Of a stretch of 48,254 nt of DNA, positions 9,801 to 17,391 are shown piece after piece; the stretch's first letter is position 1; every line of letters begins with the position of its first letter. The DNA lies in assembly GCA_018265615.1 (NCBI GenBank), contig JABLYX010000039.1, forward strand, positions 1-48,254. The letters are read 5' to 3'. The position numbers were made by a program, and so were the translations under genes. The notes beneath the pieces are model-generated. The model was not told the DNA's origin. It saw only the letters and a list, made by a program, of their open reading frames with translations, and did no database searches. This DNA is from Lentisphaeria bacterium (GTDB lineage Bacteria > Verrucomicrobiota > Lentisphaeria > Victivallales > Victivallaceae).

Positions 9801-9929
9801 TCCGTCGGAGAGCTCCGAGAGCGTCCCGCCGCCGACTTTCCAGTCTCCGGAAAGCGGCGCCCAGCCGGATGCGAATGCCGGTGCGAGCAGCGAGCCGGCA
9901 AGGATCAGTGCGGTGAATTGCTTTTTCAT
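6870..9929 (-). CDS. Large secreted glycoside-hydrolase-like protein
   Basis: 1019 residues from the ATG at 9929, which overlaps the upstream stop as ATGA and gives a signal peptide (MKKQFTALILAGSLLAPAFA). Regions in order: a LamG/concanavalin-like jelly-roll (about 20-190), an Ig-like beta domain (about 200-290), a TIM-barrel-like region (about 300-680, with LLFDSETENEERKLHPCFHPEC and SHWTYTNPSPL), a flavodoxin-like domain resembling the beta-galactosidase trimerisation domain (about 690-830), and beta-sandwich domains to the end. Paralogous to the neighbouring 853-residue protein, sharing (S)WTYTNP and the same domain order. It probably cleaves or binds a polysaccharide outside the cytoplasm. 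The substrate and catalytic residues are not assigned. It is the last gene of the operon that starts at 14485. Confidence 0.75.
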   Translation of the reverse strand: MKKQFTALILAGSLLAPAFASGWAPLSGDWKVGGGTLSELSDGVDSGNRPLWIVGSIPGDSLSAEVTTLDGVGDLYLAIGWKNRDNHYALRYSDPHRKLELLKVADGRETVLAATENAGEASPQKKPLKLRISFFGGILTGAAGDTTLTAFVGETFPGGTGAFGTRYRQGIFRPEKEPQNRAGSGTLFAERVRISRDGWRKVFEQNEKSVPLTFTAEVLPDSPESELIVHLADGVPDVKLPLPAKSGTKTFTVDFPAGSLRPGDYPVTVRAVAKNPLSDTVGLWEQVLTVAPDRNPGRYEMILWDGIDSYPELARLGFTASSAPFFFTSKYAAEKEKHVDAVAAAVRRGEEGLRHGVSTLVKIDTRRYWDKQKYADWMMKDAKGALQLSGDICQNHPEFRRTVAESVDALGRTLADARTPAYLLFDSETENEERKLHPCFHPECLARAAAAGFREIPAYLNRTWGMVGVSLGPTAKKLAKEGVIPDSTPEGDFIRWWWLHGSGFVDNRAEAEKILKRHLPGAKSFHDPILRNPPYPGRDRGMDFVSHWTYTNPSPLALLENIDEMRAAVEYRKPVVPNIQLFWYTNEVIGKFESAADRAKHSQEAAAVAEARDAVHFGRFVTISPDHLREAVWLALSRPVSALMLDGGSAISATPGTYAATNADTVEALAEISDTLVKPYGPMLKQMTGSPARVALLQSAASTLFGRTGNFGNANKRFADVYNSVLLAQLQPEILCDESIARLDGCDALIVADTEIIPESVFRQIKAFIAKGKPVLLDAASRLKLPGAAPVVFPDTAKLGAAEQQKAWVEAGKALKELLRSKGFRYELSSPAGDVILSSRLGNGDRAIFVVNDARRAGEYVGQYGKVLDSGIPQTVRLDFAPGMLNGTQAVYDVLARRRIDPAKAELFLPAGGGRLLYVAESAITGVELSADPAVKRGESNLLKLRLKSEAGLRGTQAVELEIRDSRGRRDARSGCYAPVDGKLELPLPIALNDASGYWQVTVRDLIAGFTAETAFEVK

Positions 9930-12487
9930 ATGGCAGCCTCCATCTCTTCGCATATTTCCCACTTCGCGACCGTGCTCCGGCCGCTGGTCAGGTCGGTTAC
10001 CCGGAGCTGCCGGACTCCGGCGGCCGAGCCGGCGAGGACCGGCAGCGTGAAGGTCAGTCTGCCGTTCCGGACCAGCCGGGTTCCGTTGAATTCACTTTGC
10101 GTGCCGTCCGGCTCCCGGATTTCAAGCTGCACGAGCCTGACCGTGTCGTCGGATTCGGAAATCGTAAGATCGATTGTAACGGATTCGGACTCCTGCGTCA
10201 CTTTGACCGCAGGGGGCTCCGGCGGCCGCGCGGAGATCGCCACGATTGCTCCGCCCGCCGCGGGCAGCGTGAGCTCGAACGACCATTCGCCGTCGCCTTC
10301 GTCCCGCACCGCGAGCGGTTTCTGCGAAATCATCTCGTGGAGGTACGGCTGCTCCCGGCAGCCGGAGATGCGGCAGACCGTATGGGCCGGAACGCCCTTT
10401 TCCATCATCGCGCGGTAGCGGCCGGAGCGTTCGTCCCAGGTGCGTGAATCGTTCGCTGCGAACAAGTAGCGCATGCTGCCGCCGGTTCTCATGTTGCCGA
10501 GGACGCGCGGGTTGTCGAAGTCGAACTCCCGCCGCACGGTTCCGGCCAGACGCTTCCGCAGCTTCGCGGCGAATCCCTCCATGCAGCGCTGATCCTCGTC
10601 GGCTGTAACGCCCCGGACGGCGGAGCGCGCTCCCCATTCGGTACGGAAATTCGTGTCGTCCGCGACCGCGAAGTCGCTGCCGGTACAGATCGCGTTCGCA
10701 TTCACGTTCCTGCGATAGCTGAAATTGAAGTCGAACCGGATCAGGCCGGGAACTTCAGCCCGGAAATAGCGGTCGGCAATCACGCATCCGCCGCGTTTTG
10801 CGAAGTCGACGATCCTGCGGTAGACCGGCTCCGTCAGCGTATCGGCGGCCGGGAGCGCGAGAAGATCGTACCGGTCGAGCGCGCCTTCGAGCAGATCCTC
10901 CTCGAATACCACGTCGGCCGGAATCTGCGCCATATTCATGACGGTATAGAAATCGTAGATCTGGTAATTCTGGTAATGTGCGTGTGAGCGCGGCACCGCG
11001 CCGTGGACGCGCGACGTGAAGCAGTCGAGCACGGCGGCGCGGCGCGGCAGGTTTTCCGTGGCCCGCGCGAGCTTTCCGCAGGGTTTGAGGACCTCCCGGT
11101 TGAACTCCGCCATGGCCTGTTCCGTTTCGGGAGAGTAGATGGCCGGGTCGCCGCCTTCCAGAAACGGTTCGATCGGGCTGCCGAAGTAGCAGGCCAGAGC
11201 GAGCGGGCCGCGGGCGAGGTTGATCCAGCAGCACTCCTTCCAGCGGTCGGGCCCCATGCGCAGCGTGTATTCCCGGGCGAACCGGTCCTCCACGCACGGC
11301 GTCAGGGTTCCGGCGTAGTTCCAGAGCGTGACGGTATGGATGAAGGGCTTGCCGGTTCGCCGTGCCGCCGCCGCGAGCGTCTCGGCGTACAGCATGAATT
11401 TCGGATCGGGATTCGTATAGGTCCAGGAACTGATCGCGCCCACGCCGTCGAACCGTTCCGGCAGCGGCGCGAGGCGCAGCGGGTCGGCGACCGTCACGAG
11501 GTCGGGACGGTACTGCTGCGCGGTTTCGGTCATGATGCGGTTGATGGCGCACCAGCCGTCGCCCTCCCTGAAGTAGTAGCGCGCATAGGCGACCTCCGGG
11601 TCGTCCGCGCCGATGACGGCGGGCGAACCGGGGTAGCTCTCGGCGAATATCCGCTCGACGCTGCGCAGGCGGGACACAGGGAAGCCGAGCCGCTCCTCGT
11701 GCCGCCTGAGACTCCCGGGGTCGCACGGCAGTTTGAGCTTGTCCTCAAGCTCGCTGTTGATGAAGAGCGTCGTGCAGGACGGGAATTCGGCAAAATGCGT
11801 CATGAGCCGCCGGACCAGGAAACGCGCTTTTTCCTGCGTGAATGCATGGAACGGATTCAGGAAAGCGGAACGGGTTCCGTCAAGGTTGACCCGCAGCGCC
11901 TCTTCCGGCGTGCCGGGGTCGGCCCGGAAGATTCCGCCCGCCGTGTTCTCGATGAGTATGCCGAGCTGGATCCCGCGCTTCATGGCCTTTTCAATGAGTT
12001 CGATGGCGCGGTCGGGGTGGTCGAGCGCCCAGCCGGCGCGGAACTGGCTCCAGGTCACGCCGAGCGAAGCGAGCTTGTCGAGCTCCGCTTCGGCGGTGTC
12101 GTCCCCGGCCTCCAGCGCGTCGTAGTGGACGGTCGACGGCCAGTGCCAGAACGCCACCGCTTCCGGGTCCGGCTGCGGGACGACGTCGAATTTGAATTCC
12201 GCGGAGGAGAGCGTCTGCCCCTGCTTCCGGAGCTCGGCCCGGACGCCCGGCGAGCCGGAGGGGAAGCCGGCGGTATCGACTTCGAACGCCAGGTCCGACA
12301 GGTGCCAGCCGAGCTTCGGGAGCACGCGCCGTTCTTCGAAGAGCCCGGGGATCCGCAGCGTGAATTCCCCGCCGTAGACATTGCGCGGCGAGAAGTTCAT
12401 CAGGTCGAATTTCAATACGGCCCGTTCGCCGCGGTAGAAACAGCCGCGGCGGCTGGTGCGTTTGATTCTGATGGCCGGTTCCGTCAT
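9926..12487 (-). CDS. Large cytoplasmic glycoside-hydrolase-like protein
   Basis: 853 residues from the ATG at 12487, which follows a GGAGGAAATC ribosome site; the frame stays open 387 bases further upstream through the pseudopilin gene, but that part reads as arginine-rich shadow. No signal peptide is seen. An N-terminal beta domain (about 1-105) is followed by a TIM-barrel-like region (about 115-500, HWPSTVHYDALE, FINSELEDKL, SSWTYTNPDPKF), a Rossmann-like domain resembling the beta-galactosidase trimerisation domain (about 505-640) and C-terminal beta sandwiches. SELE and similar acidic residues could be catalytic, but this is not certain. Lacking export signals, it may act on oligosaccharides brought in by the transporter at 15932. 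Its stop overlaps the start of the secreted paralogue downstream. Confidence 0.75.
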   Translation of the reverse strand: MTEPAIRIKRTSRRGCFYRGERAVLKFDLMNFSPRNVYGGEFTLRIPGLFEERRVLPKLGWHLSDLAFEVDTAGFPSGSPGVRAELRKQGQTLSSAEFKFDVVPQPDPEAVAFWHWPSTVHYDALEAGDDTAEAELDKLASLGVTWSQFRAGWALDHPDRAIELIEKAMKRGIQLGILIENTAGGIFRADPGTPEEALRVNLDGTRSAFLNPFHAFTQEKARFLVRRLMTHFAEFPSCTTLFINSELEDKLKLPCDPGSLRRHEERLGFPVSRLRSVERIFAESYPGSPAVIGADDPEVAYARYYFREGDGWCAINRIMTETAQQYRPDLVTVADPLRLAPLPERFDGVGAISSWTYTNPDPKFMLYAETLAAAARRTGKPFIHTVTLWNYAGTLTPCVEDRFAREYTLRMGPDRWKECCWINLARGPLALACYFGSPIEPFLEGGDPAIYSPETEQAMAEFNREVLKPCGKLARATENLPRRAAVLDCFTSRVHGAVPRSHAHYQNYQIYDFYTVMNMAQIPADVVFEEDLLEGALDRYDLLALPAADTLTEPVYRRIVDFAKRGGCVIADRYFRAEVPGLIRFDFNFSYRRNVNANAICTGSDFAVADDTNFRTEWGARSAVRGVTADEDQRCMEGFAAKLRKRLAGTVRREFDFDNPRVLGNMRTGGSMRYLFAANDSRTWDERSGRYRAMMEKGVPAHTVCRISGCREQPYLHEMISQKPLAVRDEGDGEWSFELTLPAAGGAIVAISARPPEPPAVKVTQESESVTIDLTISESDDTVRLVQLEIREPDGTQSEFNGTRLVRNGRLTFTLPVLAGSAAGVRQLRVTDLTSGRSTVAKWEICEEMEAAI

Positions 12488-12498
12488 GATTTCCTCCG

Positions 12499-13200
12499 TC
12501 AGTTGGAGCTGTCCTCGCTGAGTACATCCGGGGTCACGGCTTCGGGCCGGAGCACACGGGTGATCTTCGCGAGGTTGCGGGTCGATCCGATCCAGCGTAT
12601 TCCGCTGCCTGCCACGCCTTTGTCGATGCCGGCGACGTGCCCGTCGAAAAACGCCATGTTGCTGCGTCCGCCATGAACGAGATAGGCGAAGCCGTATCCG
12701 CTGTCGCTGAGGTTCGGCAGGAGCCGGAACGCGTTGTTGTTGTCGTCTGCTGCCGGATTTTTCGCGCAGGCGGCCATGCCGATCCGGGACATGCCGGTCC
12801 GGAGGTATTCGCCTTTGCTCAGGCTGATCGGCGCTTTGTCCGAGCTGTAGAGGCTGCCGTAGGTCTTGCGCCATGAATTCTCATTGGCCGGATTCGGCAG
12901 GAGCTCGGGGCAGAACATGAGTTTGCCGTACTGGATGTAGCCGCCTTTCCAGAGCGCGTAGCTCCACGCGTAGTGCTCCCCGCCCTCCTGCTTGTAATTG
13001 GAGCCGGCCGGGAAGTTCATGTTGTAGTCGTCCATATAGGCCGTGCCGGCGAGCGCGATCTGCTTGAGGTTGTTGGCGCATGAAGAAGCGCGGGCGCGGG
13101 CGCGGGCCTGATTCAGGGCGGGCAGCAGCATTCCGGCCAGAATCGCGATGATCGCGATAACGACGAGAAGCTCGATGAGGGTGAAGCTGTGCTTTTTCAT
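12499..13200 (-). CDS. Prepilin-like protein (IELLVV N-terminus, H-X9-DG C-terminus)
   Basis: 233 residues from MKKHSFTLIELLVV; GGGAGAAAAG lies just upstream of this ATG at 13200, so the longer frame to 13236 is rejected. The short basic leader, the conserved Glu five residues after the cleavage point (S|FTLIE) and the long hydrophobic helix are the class III signal of type II secretion/type IV pilin proteins. The C-terminus has HGGRSNMAFFDGH, the H-X9-DG signature of a family expanded in Planctomycetota and Lentisphaerota (DUF1559/TIGR04294-like). It is placed between the secreted barrel protein and the two large glycosidase-like genes. It may be a surface or periplasmic helper for these enzymes; no function is proven. 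Confidence 0.88.
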   Translation of the reverse strand: MKKHSFTLIELLVVIAIIAILAGMLLPALNQARARARASSCANNLKQIALAGTAYMDDYNMNFPAGSNYKQEGGEHYAWSYALWKGGYIQYGKLMFCPELLPNPANENSWRKTYGSLYSSDKAPISLSKGEYLRTGMSRIGMAACAKNPAADDNNNAFRLLPNLSDSGYGFAYLVHGGRSNMAFFDGHVAGIDKGVAGSGIRWIGSTRNLAKITRVLRPEAVTPDVLSEDSSN

Positions 13201-13222
13201 TTTCTTTTCTCCCTGTTTTGGA

Positions 13223-14485
13223 TCATTTTCTGACAAATCGGAATGCTTTCACATCGTATGGGCCGAGCTCCGTCTCGAAAACGCCGTCCGCTGCGGAGCC
13301 GATTGTTTTTCCGGAGAAGAGATCGATGATCTCAGCGCCCTCCTGCGGCAGTCCGCTGATCCGGACTCCGGCGGAACCCTCTTTCGAGGAATTCACAAGA
13401 AAGAGCGCCCGGGTGTCGCGCCAGCCGAGTTCGGCCGAGGCGACTGCCGGATATTCGTGCCGGTCGGCCCTGCCGTTGATCCCCGCATCGACCGCGAGCG
13501 TCGCGGGGCCGGAGAGGATTTCGGTTTTCAGCGTGTCCATCCTCTTCCCGAAGAGGAAGAGTTCACCGAGTTTCCGCTCCCCCGTGAGTTCGGCGGCGAT
13601 TCCGGCGTATGCGTCGAAGAAGCGCCTGTGCGCCGTGAAGCCGGGGCGTTCCGCAAGCGAGAAGACCACCACGCCCTTCGCCCCCGAGACGAGCGAGAGG
13701 TAGACATCGTGGCGCACGGTTTTTTCGAGAATCGCGAGGTGCTCCTCCGCCGGCTGCCGGAACATCTCCGGTACGCAGACCGGAACGGCTCCGCCGCCCG
13801 CGTCGAGGATCGAGCCGACTTCGCTTTCGGTGGACCAGCGGCACCAGACGCGGTCGTTCTCTTTGCCGAGCTGCGTCGGATACATCCCCTTGCCGACGAT
13901 GTCGAGCGCTCCGGCGAAGGCGCGCATCTGCTCGCGGGTGTAGTGATTCGGCAGATAGAGCCAGACCGGGCGCTTCTGCGGGTCATTCTCGCGGACCGCC
14001 CGGATGGCTCCCTTCAGGAACGCCATGTCGTTCGCGCGCCACGGGCGGAGCTCCTCGGGCGTCAGGTACCACCACGCGATCCGGCTGTTCCCCGCCGCGT
14101 TCCGCACCTTTTCCGCGATATCGTTCCAGTATGGCGCAAAGTCGATTCCGGCGTTGTCGAGCAGCTTCTTCGTGAGCTTTACGCCGTCCGCCTCCGGGTG
14201 GATCGGCAGGATGATGAAGAGACCCTCTTTCTCCGCCCCTTCGAGCAGCTTTCTCTCCTGATGGGCGCTGTAGACCGGTCCGGCCATCGTAAAGCCGGCC
14301 TTTTTCGCCTCCGCAATGTCGGACGGGGCGAAGCCGGAGAACGGGAAGATGCGGCCCTGCGGGTAGACGAGCTGCGCCGGCAATTCCCGGCCGGAGTCGA
14401 ATCCCGGCGCGAAGAACTCCTCCGCCGCGGCGGCGGAGAGCATGAGCGCAAGCATCGGAATCAGTTTTAAAATCGTCCGCATCAT
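13223..14485 (-). CDS. Secreted TIM-barrel protein, putative glycosidase
   Basis: 420 residues with a signal peptide (MMRTILKLIPMLALMLSAAAA). The body reads as an (alpha/beta)8 barrel: strands such as GFTMAGPVYS, GLFIILPIHPE, RIAWWYLTPEELRPW, PVWLYLPNHY, LDIVGKGMYPT and AVPVCVPEMF occur at regular spacing, followed by a small C-terminal beta domain (about 335-420). The glutamates in YLTPEE and CVPEMF sit at strand ends where clan GH-A enzymes keep the acid/base and nucleophile, but the family is not recognised and activity is inference. First gene of a four-gene operon. A strong promoter and a TGGACATTGTCCA operator lie directly upstream, so it should be repressed by the GntR/LacI-type regulator at 14648. 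Confidence 0.75.
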   Translation of the reverse strand: MMRTILKLIPMLALMLSAAAAEEFFAPGFDSGRELPAQLVYPQGRIFPFSGFAPSDIAEAKKAGFTMAGPVYSAHQERKLLEGAEKEGLFIILPIHPEADGVKLTKKLLDNAGIDFAPYWNDIAEKVRNAAGNSRIAWWYLTPEELRPWRANDMAFLKGAIRAVRENDPQKRPVWLYLPNHYTREQMRAFAGALDIVGKGMYPTQLGKENDRVWCRWSTESEVGSILDAGGGAVPVCVPEMFRQPAEEHLAILEKTVRHDVYLSLVSGAKGVVVFSLAERPGFTAHRRFFDAYAGIAAELTGERKLGELFLFGKRMDTLKTEILSGPATLAVDAGINGRADRHEYPAVASAELGWRDTRALFLVNSSKEGSAGVRISGLPQEGAEIIDLFSGKTIGSAADGVFETELGPYDVKAFRFVRK

Positions 14486-14518
14486 CAGGTCTCTCCTGTT
14501 TCGCTTTCCGTTAATTTG

Positions 14519-14531
14519 TGGACATTGTCCA
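14519..14531. promoter_or_regulatory. Operator 1 of the GntR/LacI-type regulator
   Basis: TGGACATTGTCCA is a perfect 6+1+6 inverted repeat. It lies 12 bases downstream of the -10 hexamer at 14544-14549, so it covers the start of the transcript. The same 13-mer recurs at 15795 and 15865. Confidence 0.88.
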
Positions 14532-14543
14532 ATTTCTAAGATA

Positions 14544-14572
14544 ATTATACCCGCTTATCGTGTGAAAGTCAA
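14544..14572 (-). promoter_or_regulatory. Near-consensus sigma-70 promoter of the 14485-6870 operon
   Basis: Read on the minus strand: TTGACT (14572-14567), 17 bases, TATAAT (14549-14544). Operator 1 lies just downstream, an arrangement typical of repression. Confidence 0.85.
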
Positions 14573-14647
14573 TAGCCGATCATCATTTTCCTGTGTTTTT
14601 TTTGAAGATTTTCCGCAATTGATGTCCGGTGTCCAGAAAAAGACAGG

Positions 14648-15727
14648 TCAGCCTTCGATTGCCCGGACGCTGGAGCGTTCGACGAGCTCCGGCCTGAATT
14701 CGACCGATTCGGGCCGTACGCCGGATGCGACCCAGCCGCGCAGCAGCTCGACCGCCGCTTCCCCCTGGGCGCGGAGCGGTTCCGCAAAGGAGGTGAGGCC
14801 GTGCGCTTCGGCGCCTTTCCAGCTGTGATTGTCATAGGAGAGTACGGAAAACGCTTCGGGGATGGCGAGCTTGAGCCGCTTCGCCGCCTCGAACAGCCAT
14901 CCGGCCCGGTAGTCCCGGACCGTGAAGAACGCCGTGGGCGGCTCCTTGCTTTTCAGGTGGTTGACCAGGACTCCGACCTGATCCGCGACCTGCTCGTAGC
15001 CGAGGCCGGCGATGACCCAGCGCGGGTCAAGCGGCACGTTCTCCTCCGCAAGCGCGCCGCGGAAGCCGGCGAGCATCTCCGAATAGAGGAAATCCTTTTC
15101 GGCGCCCGCGATGATCCCGATTTTCCGGTGCCCTTTTCCGACGAGGTGCCGCACCGCCGCGCGCGCGACCGCCCGGTAGTCGATGAAGGTGCGCACCGCG
15201 TTCTCATGGCCCATGTTGTCGGCCGCGATCACGCACGGGACCCCGGCCTTTTCCAGCGGGATGCACAGCTCATTGAAGCTGCGGCACTGCAGGTAGATCA
15301 TGCCCTGGATCGTGCCCGCCATGCAGTGGGCGATGATCTCGTCGGTCATGCGCCCGGAGTCGGAGAACGACAGGTGCATTTCGCAGTTTTTCTTCTCCGC
15401 CCCGGCGGAGATCCCCTGCAGCAGCTCGGCCGTCACCGGCAGGTAGCGGAACGTCCCGTAATCGGACGGGCGCACGAAAAAGCATTTGAGGTCGTTCCGG
15501 TTCGCGCCGTTTTCGAGGACCAGCGCGCCGCAGTTCGGATAGATCCGGATCAGCCCCTCTTCCTGAAGCAGTTTCAATATGTTGTGGACGGAGCTCTTCG
15601 AGATGTTCAGCTCCTTCGCCAGCTCACGCGCCGAAGGCAGGTAAGTGCCGGCCAGATAGTGGCCGGAGAGAATCGCTTCGCGCATCTGTGCGCGGCTGCC
15701 GTTGGTCTTGTTCTTTCTGGTTGCCAT
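14648..15727 (-). CDS. GntR-type winged helix fused to LacI-type sugar sensor, repressor
   Basis: 359-residue transcription regulator. Residues about 8-75 form a GntR winged helix (REAILSGHYLAGTYLPSARELAKELNISKSSVHNILKLLQEEGLI). The remainder is a LacI/ribose-binding-like sensor (GMIYLQCRSF, KGHRKIGIIAG, PTAFFTVRDYRAG, FSVLSYDNHSW, FAEPLRAQGEAAVELL). This hybrid is common for carbohydrate-responsive repressors such as the AraR type. The gene lies between the enzyme operon and a divergent transporter. The three TGGACATTGTCCA palindromes in the flanking regions are its likely targets, one of them 68 bases before its own start, suggesting autoregulation. The effector is presumably the sugar handled by the neighbours. 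Confidence 0.88.
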   Translation of the reverse strand: MATRKNKTNGSRAQMREAILSGHYLAGTYLPSARELAKELNISKSSVHNILKLLQEEGLIRIYPNCGALVLENGANRNDLKCFFVRPSDYGTFRYLPVTAELLQGISAGAEKKNCEMHLSFSDSGRMTDEIIAHCMAGTIQGMIYLQCRSFNELCIPLEKAGVPCVIAADNMGHENAVRTFIDYRAVARAAVRHLVGKGHRKIGIIAGAEKDFLYSEMLAGFRGALAEENVPLDPRWVIAGLGYEQVADQVGVLVNHLKSKEPPTAFFTVRDYRAGWLFEAAKRLKLAIPEAFSVLSYDNHSWKGAEAHGLTSFAEPLRAQGEAAVELLRGWVASGVRPESVEFRPELVERSSVRAIEG

Positions 15728-15794
15728 CTGATGCGTCTCCTTGGTTTTTACTCTTCAACGTACCGCCTTTTTCCATAAATTCAAACCGTAAATA

Positions 15795-15807
15795 TGGACA
15801 TTGTCCA
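15795..15807. promoter_or_regulatory. Operator 2 of the GntR/LacI-type regulator
   Basis: Second exact TGGACATTGTCCA, in the divergent region between regulator and transporter. It is 68 bases from the regulator start and 30 bases upstream of the transporter -35. Its centre is 70 bases from operator 3, so it could serve autoregulation or looping. Confidence 0.88.
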
Positions 15808-15836
15808 GAAAAATGTGATTTTTTTTGATTCCCCTA

Positions 15837-15865
15837 TTGACATCGACAGAAAAATATTGTATAAT
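15837..15865 (+). promoter_or_regulatory. Consensus sigma-70 promoter of the transporter gene
   Basis: Perfect TTGACA (15837-15842), 17 bases, perfect TATAAT (15860-15865). The last base of the -10 is the first base of operator 3. A full-consensus promoter under a tight operator indicates control by repression. Confidence 0.92.
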
Positions 15866-15877
15866 GGACATTGTCCA
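15865..15877. promoter_or_regulatory. Operator 3 of the GntR/LacI-type regulator
   Basis: Third exact TGGACATTGTCCA, running from the -10 element through the expected transcription start of the transporter. A further half site TGGACA follows at 15894-15899. Confidence 0.9.
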
Positions 15878-15931
15878 AAGCAATGTTATTAATTGGACAA
15901 CTGATATGCGGTCAACCAACGGAGGTGGCGG

Positions 15932-17296
15932 ATGGATACGGGAAACGGCAGCGGCGGCGTCCTCATGGAAAACGGCCGCAGGTTCTATTCGGTCGGAACG
16001 CTCAGGTACACAATATTCGGCCTGATCAACCTTTTCATCTGGATGCTCTGGGGCGATTTCTGCTTTACACTCATGGAGACGCTGATCCCGTCGCTGCTGC
16101 CGATCTTCATGAAGAACCACGGTTCGTCGAACCTGCTGATCGGGCTGGTCGTCGGGAGCATTCCGGCACTGCTGAACTTCATCATCAACCCGGTCGTCAG
16201 CACATACAGCGACCGGACCAGGACACGGTGGGGGAGGCGGATTCCGTATCTGCTGTTCGCGAGCCCGTTCGTCACGCTCTTCCTCATCCTGCTCGGCTGG
16301 AGCGACCAGATCGGCGCATTCGTGAACTCCGCAGTCCTCGGCGGCGATTACTCCACGGCGGGCGTGATCCTCGGATGCATCACGGTCTTCGCGATCGGCT
16401 TCCAGTTTTTCAACATGTTCGTATTCTCCGTCTTCTACTACATCTTCGCGGACGTGGTCCCGAAGCAGTTCATGGGCCGCTTCATGGCGCTCTTCCGCAT
16501 GGTCGGGACCGTTGCCGGATTCATCTACCAGCGCTACATCTTCAAGCATGCCGATACGCATATGGCGTGGATCTTCACCGGAATCGCGGTCATTTACCTG
16601 CTCGCCTTCCTGCTGATGTGCTTCTGTGTGAAGGAGGGGGAGTACCCGCCGCCGGAGCCGAAGAAGGGGAACGCGATCGCAACCTACTTCCGGGAGTGCT
16701 TCAGCCTTTCATTCTACCGCTGGTTCTTCCTCGCGATGGCGTGCAACGACGCATCGACGGTCTGCCGGACGATGTTCAACTTCCTGTTCGCGAACAAAAG
16801 CCTCGGCCTCGATTTCGAGCAGTACGGCAACATCATGAGCATCAATATGGTGATCTCGTTCTTTCTGCTGATACCGATGGGGTTCCTCGTCGACTGGCTC
16901 TATCCGCTGCGCACATATATCGCCGGGGCGTTTCTGGTCATCGCAATGAACATCTTCGGCTTCTTTTTCGTACAGGACTATCATACGTTTTTCGCCGTCG
17001 CGATCCTCATCGCCGTCGTCTATGTGATTCAGAATGCGAGCAAGCTGCCGATGTTCGTCGCGCTGCTGCCGGGGCAGAAGTACGGCCAGTTCTGTTCCGC
17101 GAACGCGATGGTCGTCTCCGTGTTCCTGATCATTGCGAACGCGCTCGGCGGCTGGTTCATCGACCTCTTCGGATACCGCTTCATCTTCGTCTGGGACTTC
17201 CTCTTCACGGCGCTCGGGCTTGTGGCGCTCCTGAAGGTCTACTCCATCTGGAAGCAGCGCGGGGGCCGGAGCGGGTACACCGCTCCGATGGTCTGA
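15932..17296 (+). CDS. MFS sugar transporter (GPH/SLC45-like)
   Basis: 454-residue inner-membrane protein with about 12 hydrophobic helices. The cytoplasmic loop DRTRTRWGRRIPYLL at about residues 92-106 is the signature of major-facilitator sugar:cation symporters (GPH/SLC45 type). Its role is presumably uptake of the mono- or oligosaccharide released by the divergent glycosidase-like operon. The start follows GGAGG by six bases; a second ATG 33 bases later is less well placed. Transcription should begin at the consensus promoter 15837-15865 under operator 3. The substrate is not readable from sequence. Confidence 0.88.
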   Translation: MDTGNGSGGVLMENGRRFYSVGTLRYTIFGLINLFIWMLWGDFCFTLMETLIPSLLPIFMKNHGSSNLLIGLVVGSIPALLNFIINPVVSTYSDRTRTRWGRRIPYLLFASPFVTLFLILLGWSDQIGAFVNSAVLGGDYSTAGVILGCITVFAIGFQFFNMFVFSVFYYIFADVVPKQFMGRFMALFRMVGTVAGFIYQRYIFKHADTHMAWIFTGIAVIYLLAFLLMCFCVKEGEYPPPEPKKGNAIATYFRECFSLSFYRWFFLAMACNDASTVCRTMFNFLFANKSLGLDFEQYGNIMSINMVISFFLLIPMGFLVDWLYPLRTYIAGAFLVIAMNIFGFFFVQDYHTFFAVAILIAVVYVIQNASKLPMFVALLPGQKYGQFCSANAMVVSVFLIIANALGGWFIDLFGYRFIFVWDFLFTALGLVALLKVYSIWKQRGGRSGYTAPMV

Positions 17297-17317
17297 CCGC
17301 GGCGGGGAGGTAAGAAG

Positions 17318-17337
17318 AGCTTATCAGTTGATAAGCT
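17318..17337. terminator. Hairpin after the transporter gene
   Basis: AGCTTATCA and TGATAAGCT form a nine-base stem with a two-base loop, 21 bases past the transporter stop. Only TT and then A residues follow on the plus strand, so termination of the transporter transcript here is possible but weak. Confidence 0.4.
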
Positions 17338-17346
17338 TTAAAAAAA

Positions 17347-17375
17347 GGAACCGGAGAAAGCGTTTCTCCGGTTCC
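17347..17375 (-). terminator. Rho-independent terminator of the hmu-type operon
   Basis: A perfect 13-base stem (GGAACCGGAGAAA against TTTCTCCGGTTCC) with a three-base loop. On the minus strand it is followed by seven T residues, just past the hmuS-like stop. It may also stop plus-strand transcripts, although no T run follows on that side. Confidence 0.92.
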
Positions 17376-17391
17376 CGCCGTTATGGACAGG

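Noticed and set aside
12488..12874. N-terminal extension of the 853-residue protein
   Set aside because: It lies in another frame of the pseudopilin gene and reads as Arg/Gln-rich nonsense; the ATG at 12487 has a strong ribosome site.
15871..17313. 480-residue second open frame through the transporter
   Set aside because: Different frame of the membrane protein; hydrophilic, Arg/His-rich composition without motifs.
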